From Bacillus_BD sp963708895 (GTDB lineage: Bacteria > Bacillota > Bacilli > Bacillales > Cytobacillaceae), in assembly GCA_963708895.1 (NCBI GenBank), contig CAVPUE010000009.1:186001-250000 (forward strand): a DNA stretch of 64,000 nucleotides, written 5' to 3'. Positions within the stretch are counted from its first letter, which is position 1. Every line of letters starts with the position of its first letter. The notes beneath the pieces were generated by a model. It searched no databases and had not been told where the DNA came from. It saw only the letters and a list, made by a program, of their open reading frames with translations. This document shows positions 59,215 to 64,000 of the stretch, in pieces. The position numbers were made by a program, and so were the translations under genes.

Positions 59215-59652
59215 ATGCGTACAACATTTATGGCAAATGCACAAAATATCGAGCGTAAATGGTACGTAATTGATGCTGAAGGTCAAACTTTAGGTCGCTT
59301 AGCTTCTGAAGTTGCATCAATTTTACGTGGTAAACATAAACCGACATATACACCACATGTTGACACTGGTGATCATGTTATTCTTTTAAATGCTTCAAAA
59401 ATTCATTTAACTGGTAATAAATTAAATGATAAAATTTACTACCGTCACAGTATGCACCCAGGTGGTTTAAAACAAAGAACGGCTCTTGAAATGCGTACTA
59501 AATTCCCTGAAAGAATGCTTGAAGGAGCAATCAAAGGGATGCTTCCAAAGAACACTCTTGGACGTCAAATGGGTAAAAAATTACATGTATATGCTGGTAG
59601 CGAACATAAGCACCAAGCTCAACAACCTGAAGTTTACGAACTTCGTGGATAA
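59215..59652 (+). CDS. rplM: 50S ribosomal protein L13
   Basis: L13 is an early 50S assembly protein. The 145-residue protein starts MRTTFMANAQNIERKWYVID and has YRHSMHPGGLKQRT and GMLPKNTLGRQMGKKLHVY. ATG 59215 after TAGGAGGG fits the family; the longer frame from 59158 runs into the leader and is not supported. Confidence 0.97.
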   Translation: MRTTFMANAQNIERKWYVIDAEGQTLGRLASEVASILRGKHKPTYTPHVDTGDHVILLNASKIHLTGNKLNDKIYYRHSMHPGGLKQRTALEMRTKFPERMLEGAIKGMLPKNTLGRQMGKKLHVYAGSEHKHQAQQPEVYELRG

Positions 59653-59673
59653 TTTATAAAGGAGGTTATTATC

Positions 59674-60066
59674 TTGGCACAAGTTCAATATATTGGTACT
59701 GGTCGTCGTAAAAGTTCTGTTGCTCGTGTACGTTTAGTACCAGGTGATGGTAAAGTAATTATCAATGGTCGTGTAATGGAAGAATATATTCCATTTGCAG
59801 CTTTACGTGAGGTTGTGAATCAACCTTTAAATGCTACTGAAACTTTAGGTAGCTATGATGTGCTTGTAAATGTTAAAGGCGGTGGCTATACTGGTCAAGC
59901 TGGAGCAATCCGTCATGGTATCTCTCGTGCATTACTTCAAGCAGATCCAGAATACCGCGGAACACTAAAACGCGCTGGATTCTTAACTCGTGATCCACGT
60001 ATGAAAGAACGTAAAAAGCCCGGTCTTAAAGGCGCTCGTCGTGCACCACAGTTCTCAAAACGTTAA
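59674..60066 (+). CDS. rpsI: 30S ribosomal protein S9
   Basis: S9 reaches the P-site tRNA with its C-terminal tail, here ending QFSKR with the essential arginine. The 130-residue protein starts with TTG (AQVQYIGTGRRKSSVARVRL) and has GGGYTGQAGAIRHGISRAL. AAAGGAGG precedes the start. Confidence 0.98.
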   Translation: MAQVQYIGTGRRKSSVARVRLVPGDGKVIINGRVMEEYIPFAALREVVNQPLNATETLGSYDVLVNVKGGGYTGQAGAIRHGISRALLQADPEYRGTLKRAGFLTRDPRMKERKKPGLKGARRAPQFSKR

Positions 60067-60079
60067 TATTATCTACAAT

Positions 60080-60121
60080 TCAAGGACTCTTTTCACTTTA
60101 TGTGGAAAGGGTCTTTTTTCA
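60080..60121 (+). terminator. rplM-rpsI terminator
   Basis: GACTCTTTTCAC pairs with GTGGAAAGGGTC (with G-U pairs) around a TTTAT loop and is followed by six Ts, 13 bases past the rpsI stop. Confidence 0.88.
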
Positions 60122-60235
60122 TGCCTTTTAAAACAGCAAGGGACACACAATGAAACAACTCGAAAGCAAATCTTTGATTAATACAATAGAATTTGAAACA
60201 ATAGAAGGAAGTAATTAATGAAAGGAGTCATATAG

Positions 60236-60946
60236 ATGAAAGTATTTTTAATCGGAGCGAATGGTCAGGTTGGAAAGCATATTGTCAAACTCCTTCAGAG
60301 TAGTGATAAACATGAGTTAACCGCAATGGTTCGTAGCGAGGAACAGGCAGAACAGCTAAAACAGTCTGGTGTCAATGTGGTTGTTGCGAATCTCGAAGAT
60401 AATGTAGAGCAATTGGCACAAGCGATGAAAGGTTCAGATGCCGTGATCTTTTCAGCTGGGTCTGGTGGTAAAACCGGTGCAGATAAAACGTTGCTTGTTG
60501 ACTTAGATGGTGCTGTGAAGTCAATGGAAGCGGCTGAACAAGTCGGCGTTAAACGATATGTCATGGTAAGTGCATACAAAGCCTATGATCGCGAATCTTG
60601 GAAGGAAAGTCCAATCAAACCGTATTTTGTCGCAAAACACTATGCCGATCGTGAGCTACGTGCCAGCAATTTAAACTATACGATTATTGGTCCTGGGGTA
60701 TTAACGAATGAACCTGGCACTGGCAAAGTAGCCGTTGGCGAAATTCTCGAAAAAACCTCGATTCCTCGTGAGGACGTGGCAAGGGTGGTTGTTGCTTCCT
60801 TGGACGAAGAAAAGACGTATAAGAAAACAATTGAGTTAGTATCTGGAGAAACATCTATTGAAGAAGCGCTGAGAAGTAGTGGAATAATTCAATACTACCT
60901 TGTAGGCGAACCGTTCATGTTAGAGCGGTTCGCTTTTTGTATGTGA
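60236..60946 (+). CDS. NAD(P)-binding Rossmann-fold protein (YhfK-like, atypical SDR)
   Basis: The 236-residue product starts MKVFLIGANGQVGKHIVKLL, a glycine-rich NAD(P) site of NAD(P)H-binding atypical short-chain dehydrogenases; AGSGGKTGADKTLLVDLDGA and the YFVAKHYADRELRASNLNYT segment match B. subtilis YhfK, whose role is unknown. It is not present at this place in B. subtilis. The family normally ends close to EEALRSS (residue 214); here the frame continues 21 residues through a terminator hairpin (60906-60939), so its 3' end may carry a mutation or error. GAAAGGAGTC precedes the start. Confidence 0.88.
   Translation: MKVFLIGANGQVGKHIVKLLQSSDKHELTAMVRSEEQAEQLKQSGVNVVVANLEDNVEQLAQAMKGSDAVIFSAGSGGKTGADKTLLVDLDGAVKSMEAAEQVGVKRYVMVSAYKAYDRESWKESPIKPYFVAKHYADRELRASNLNYTIIGPGVLTNEPGTGKVAVGEILEKTSIPREDVARVVVASLDEEKTYKKTIELVSGETSIEEALRSSGIIQYYLVGEPFMLERFAFCM
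60906..60939 (+). terminator. Terminator overlapping the 3' end of the YhfK-like gene
   Basis: GCGAACCG (60906-60913) pairs perfectly with CGGTTCGC (60926-60933) and TTTTTG follows. It lies inside the last codons of the open frame, which is unusual and suggests that the natural stop lies upstream. Confidence 0.85.
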
Positions 60947-61053
60947 TTTTTTCAAAGCTAATATCCTCCTCAGAAATTGGAAATCAAAAGGACAATGTTT
61001 GCATGAATGACTTTTCTTAATAGTAAAAGACTATCTCTAAAGAGGTGAAATCA

Positions 61054-61434
61054 GTGAATGTAATAACAACCTTTATAGAGAAAAAACGCGAAAAACAAAT
61101 CAAATATGAAAAGTCAGTTCTTCGTGATATATCCGTTAAGGTTTTAAAAGAACGAGTTCAGCACTATTTTGGTTCTTCGCGTTTTACCCAAAGTATGATT
61201 ATGCATAGTGGTATTGAAGAAGCCTGTTATGACGTGGCAATTGAGGCATTTTTATTAGGAGCAAACATGAGCCGATTTGGTTATTATGGTGAAGATGCCC
61301 AAGAGGTGAAAGTGCGCTGTAAACCTGAAGAAAAACATTTAATCGATACATTATATAATTTCCTCTTGTATTGGGGAAGCGGTCAAGAAGGCGTTTTAGA
61401 TGAGTCTTTGTTTACCAATGCGAGCAATATGTAA
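61054..61434 (+). CDS. ybaK: YbaK family protein (DUF2521), unknown function
   Basis: A 126-residue cytoplasmic protein of the YbaK/DUF2521 family found in Bacillaceae between rpsI and cwlD. Visible conserved parts are IEEACYDVAIEAFLLGANMSRFGYYGE and the end segment LYNFLLYWGSGQEG. No catalytic motif is seen and I assign no function. GTG 61054 lies six bases after AGAGGTG; the in-frame GTG 61045 overlaps that site. It should not be confused with the Cys-tRNA deacylase also called YbaK in E. coli. Confidence 0.85.
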   Translation: MNVITTFIEKKREKQIKYEKSVLRDISVKVLKERVQHYFGSSRFTQSMIMHSGIEEACYDVAIEAFLLGANMSRFGYYGEDAQEVKVRCKPEEKHLIDTLYNFLLYWGSGQEGVLDESLFTNASNM

Positions 61435-61577
61435 ATAGCTGGTGGCTAGATGGCTTTTATAAAGGAGAGAAAAGAATCAAGCTAAAGCTCCACTAAAATT
61501 TTGTCTTTATGTTCTAAGATTCCCCATTGTCCCATATATTTTATTGCAAGGACAAGCGGAGGGATTGATGGATAGTC

Positions 61578-62298
61578 ATGAAAAAAAAGTGGAAAATAAG
61601 TATCTTTACGGTCGGACTTATTGTCCTATTTTTTATTTTACAATATGATTTTTCAGAAAATGATACTTGGAAGCTATGGAATCTCCCTTTATCAGGAAAG
61701 ATTATTTTAGTTGATCCTGGTCATGGAGGTCCAGATGGTGGAGCAGGGGATTCAGATGCGCTTGAAAAAGACATTTCTTTAGCTGTTTCCACAAAATTAA
61801 GGGAATATTTGCAGGAGCAAGGCGCATTAGTCATTATGACAAGAGAAAAGGATATTGATTTAGCGGATGATGGAACAAAGGGATATAGCCGCAGAAAAGT
61901 GGAAGACTTAAAAAAGAGGCTTGAAATGATTAACAATCAAGATATTGACTTTTTTGTAAGTGTCCATTTGAATTCGATTCCTTCTCCTAGATGGAGTGGG
62001 GCACAAACATTCTATGCTCCTCAATTTGAAGAAAACGAAAGAGCCGCAAAATTTATACAGGATGAATTAATTATAAACCTTGAAAATACAACTCGAAAAG
62101 CAAAACCGATTAACAATATTTATATATTAGACAAGGCCAAAAAGCCCGGTGTTTTAGTGGAAGTGGGATTCTTATCAAATCCAACCGAGAAAGGCGAATT
62201 TGAAAAAGGATGATTATCAGGAGAAACTCGCCGCATCAATCTACAGAGGGATTATGCGTTATTATACAAATGAAAAAGAATTAACCGTACCTGAATAA
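61578..62298 (+). pseudogene. cwlD: N-acetylmuramoyl-L-alanine amidase CwlD, frame broken near the end
   Basis: CwlD helps form muramic delta-lactam in the spore cortex, needed for germination. The first frame (61578-62213) has an N-terminal signal/membrane segment (IFTVGLIVLFFILQY), the zinc site DPGHGGPDGGAGD (His near residue 49), SVHLNS and VEVGFLSNP. It stops early after EFEKG. Removing one base at 62208-62209 (AAAAAGGAT) continues as DDYQEKLAASIYRGIMRYYT to TAA at 62296-62298, giving 239 residues against 237 in B. subtilis. The broken tail is the last amidase helix. An assembly error is the simplest cause; a real mutation would harm germination. Confidence 0.92.
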
Positions 62299-62328
62299 GG
62301 CTAAATTGCCTATTCGGGTATTTTTTAT
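62287..62328 (+). terminator. cwlD terminator
   Basis: TACCTGAATAAGGC pairs with GCCTATTCGGGTA and TTTTTTAT follows. The stem overlaps the restored cwlD stop codon. Confidence 0.82.
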
Positions 62329-62397
62329 ATATTAAGGATAGAAGTAGTCAAAACTAAGGTTGGCAAGGTCTCTCATTATAGAGATTAAACAAGCATG

Positions 62398-62406
62398 TGT
62401 TATACT
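62398..62406 (+). promoter_or_regulatory. Extended -10 promoter before salA
   Basis: TGTTATACT has the TGn extension and a good -10 (62401-62406), 38 bases before salA. No good -35 is present (ATAGAG at the 17-base distance), as allowed for extended -10 promoters. Confidence 0.5.
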
Positions 62407-62444
62407 AATTATTGTGTAAATTTAATAAAAGGTGGGTAAATGGA

Positions 62445-63503
62445 ATGATTACGGTAGAGAAGGTAAAAGAAAGCTTAGGCCCTATTAAAGAACCTTTCTT
62501 GCACTTAACTTTAGCAGAGTTAAATGCAATTGAAGAGATAAAGGTAAAAGAAGAAAAGAATCATGTGAGCGTAAAGATCGCTATTACAAAAACTGGAACC
62601 TCTGAACAAATGCAGCTTCAAACCCAAATTGTCAATACATTAAAAGAAGCAGGAGCGGATACAGTAGGCATTCGTTTTGGCGAATTACCTGCAGAAGTAG
62701 TGGAGAAATACCGTTCAGAAGCGGAAGGCAATCAAGAGGATAAAGGATTGTTATCAGAAAATAATAAGACAACTTTTATTGCGATTGCGAGTGGTAAAGG
62801 TGGAGTAGGAAAATCAACTGTTTCTGTTAACTTAGCGGTTTCATTAGCGAGACTAGGAAAGAAAGTCGGCCTTGTGGATGCTGATATTTACGGCTTTAGT
62901 GTTCCCGATATGATGGGAATAACAGAGCGTCCTGCTGTTAAAGGACAAAAGCTAATTCCGGTAAATCGCTTTGGCGTAAAAGTCATTTCAATGGGTTTCT
63001 TTGTTGAGGATAATGCACCAATCATTTGGCGTGGTCCTATGCTTGGAAAAGTACTAAATCAATTTTTTAAAGATGTTGAGTGGGGCGATTTAGACTATTT
63101 ATTATTAGATTTACCTCCTGGAACAGGAGACGTTGCATTAGACATCCATAATATGTTACCTGCAGCAAAGGAAATCATCGTAACGACACCACATCCAACG
63201 GCAGCTTTTGTAGCAGCACGTGCAGGTGCAATGGCCTTAAGAACAGATCATGAAATTCTAGGTGTTATTGAGAATATGTCCTACTTTGAAAGTAAGGCAT
63301 CGGGTGAAAAGGAATATGTGTTTGGCCAAGGTGGCGGAGAAAAATTAGCAGATTCCCTGCAATCAAAAGTATTAGGTCAATTGCCATTAGGACAGCCTTA
63401 TCGAAATGAAGAGGACTTTTCACCATCTGTTTATCAAGAAGATCATCCAATCGGAAAAATTTATAAAGACATCGCTAACAAAGTAATCGATGCGATAAAA
63501 TAA
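62445..63503 (+). CDS. salA: SalA, Mrp/NBP35-family P-loop ATPase
   Basis: SalA is an Mrp-type ATPase; in B. subtilis it also represses scoC and so raises exoprotease production, and related proteins carry iron-sulfur clusters. The 352-residue protein has an N-terminal DUF59-like domain (residues 1-95), the deviant Walker A GKGGVGKSTVSVNLA near residue 115, and the GLVDADIYGFSVPDMMG and LPPGTGDVALD motifs. The CXXC of cluster-carrying Mrp proteins is not seen near the C-terminus. ATG 62445 follows AGGTGGG; an earlier in-frame TTG at 62412 lies close to the -10. Confidence 0.94.
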   Translation: MITVEKVKESLGPIKEPFLHLTLAELNAIEEIKVKEEKNHVSVKIAITKTGTSEQMQLQTQIVNTLKEAGADTVGIRFGELPAEVVEKYRSEAEGNQEDKGLLSENNKTTFIAIASGKGGVGKSTVSVNLAVSLARLGKKVGLVDADIYGFSVPDMMGITERPAVKGQKLIPVNRFGVKVISMGFFVEDNAPIIWRGPMLGKVLNQFFKDVEWGDLDYLLLDLPPGTGDVALDIHNMLPAAKEIIVTTPHPTAAFVAARAGAMALRTDHEILGVIENMSYFESKASGEKEYVFGQGGGEKLADSLQSKVLGQLPLGQPYRNEEDFSPSVYQEDHPIGKIYKDIANKVIDAIK

Positions 63504-63507
63504 TGCT

Positions 63508-63545
63508 AAAAAAGGCCTTCCCATCAATTAGGGTTGGCCTTTTGT
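63508..63545. terminator. Bidirectional terminator between salA and gerD
   Basis: AAAAAGGCCTTCCC pairs with GGGTTGGCCTTTT around ATCAATTA. It has T-runs on both strands and serves the converging salA and gerD; its right arm lies in the last gerD codons. Confidence 0.85.
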
Positions 63546-64000
63546 CTATTCTTCTTCTTCTTTTCTTCAGCAGCCTTTGTTTCAGCCGCTTTTAATAATA
63601 GTTCTTGAATCTTCGTTTGATATAACGGGCTTTCAATCGTCTCACTAATGACTGTTTTTAGATGCTCACGATATTCATTGCTTTTTAATATATTAGTTAA
63701 ATCCTCCACAAGTTCTGGATCTTTTATAATTTCCATTAGTTTTGCTCGGTATTCTGGATCATTCATTAACGTTTTTAGAAGCTGTTCATGCTGTTTTTGC
63801 ATACTTTGGGCCATTGTTTCGGCAAACTTTGGATCATCAAAGTTTTTCTTCCAAAATTCTGCTCCCTTTTCACTTGTTAACGTACTTTGAATCGTTTCCG
63901 TTACGACGGATTGGTCCATGATCAGTTCTTGTCGCAATTGTTCATCTGACATGACATCTTGAATCGCTTTCTTTCCTTCGTCCGTTTTTAAAATATCTAC
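63524..64000 (-). CDS. gerD: Spore germination protein GerD (5' end beyond window)
   Basis: GerD is an inner-membrane spore lipoprotein that clusters germinant receptors. The visible frame starts at the right edge with VDILKTDEGKKAIQD, aligned to the sequence after the lipobox of B. subtilis GerD, so the signal peptide and lipobox cysteine lie outside. It continues with TLTSEKGAEFWKKNFDDPKF, and the helical core with MNDPEYRAKLMEIIKDPE, and ends in a charged KKKKNRQKANPN tail. It is the only minus-strand gene here. Confidence 0.93.
   Translation of the reverse strand, partial: VDILKTDEGKKAIQDVMSDEQLRQELIMDQSVVTETIQSTLTSEKGAEFWKKNFDDPKFAETMAQSMQKQHEQLLKTLMNDPEYRAKLMEIIKDPELVEDLTNILKSNEYREHLKTVISETIESPLYQTKIQELLLKAAETKAAEEKKKKNRQKANPN

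Overview
The window comes from an endospore-forming, low-GC Gram-positive bacterium of the Bacillaceae. Three things show this: the gene order matches the ribosomal/RNA polymerase region beside the replication origin of Bacillus subtilis (rrnJ end, trnJ, rrnW, ctsR operon, through rpoBC and the S10-spc-alpha cluster, to cwlD-salA-gerD); all proteins are Bacillus-like; and the germination genes cwlD and gerD are present. The genus cannot be fixed from the sequence alone. Nearly everything is on the plus strand; only gerD at the right edge is on the minus strand.

Layout. 1-2237: the 3' part of a 23S rRNA, a 5S rRNA and nine tRNA genes (Val-Thr-Lys-Leu-Gly-Leu-Arg-Pro-Ala). 2253-7316: a complete 16S-23S-5S operon with consensus promoter, boxA elements and terminator. 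7425-12144: the CtsR-regulated stress operon ctsR-mcsA-mcsB-clpC. 12325-23003: radA, disA, a PIN/TRAM membrane protein, ispD, ispF, gltX, a T-box leader with cysE-cysS, mrnC, rlmB and rae1. 23011-28224: sigH, rpmG, secE, nusG, rplK, rplA, rplJ, rplL and an RsmC-like methyltransferase. 28317-40876: rpoB, rpoC, an L7Ae-type protein, rpsL, rpsG, fusA and tuf. 40929-55211: the long S10-spc-alpha array of ribosomal proteins with secY, adk, infA and rpoA. 55212-55773: a gene-free stretch with several hairpins. 55774-59002: the ECF transporter energising module ecfA1-ecfA2-ecfT and truA. 59067-60120: rplM-rpsI. The rest holds a YhfK-like NAD(P)-binding protein, ybaK, cwlD, salA and the partial gerD.

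The genes form the core translation and transcription machinery together with their usual chromosomal companions. Control is mainly through RNA leaders (T-box for cysE-cysS, L10 and L13 leaders, hairpins before rpoB and between rplK and rplA), strong SigA promoters, and a CtsR direct-repeat operator.

I found no undescribed system of genes here. The notable points are anomalies. Five single-base insertions break tuf (three), radA and cwlD; four of them sit at a third codon position and look like two synonymous bases kept side by side, which suggests merged alleles or assembly error. The map gene, and the KOW-domain gene that normally follows it, are missing between adk and infA. The tRNA-Ala has a mismatched acceptor stem. 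A long structured region follows rplQ. A YhfK-like gene sits between rpsI and ybaK, and its reading frame runs through its own terminator.
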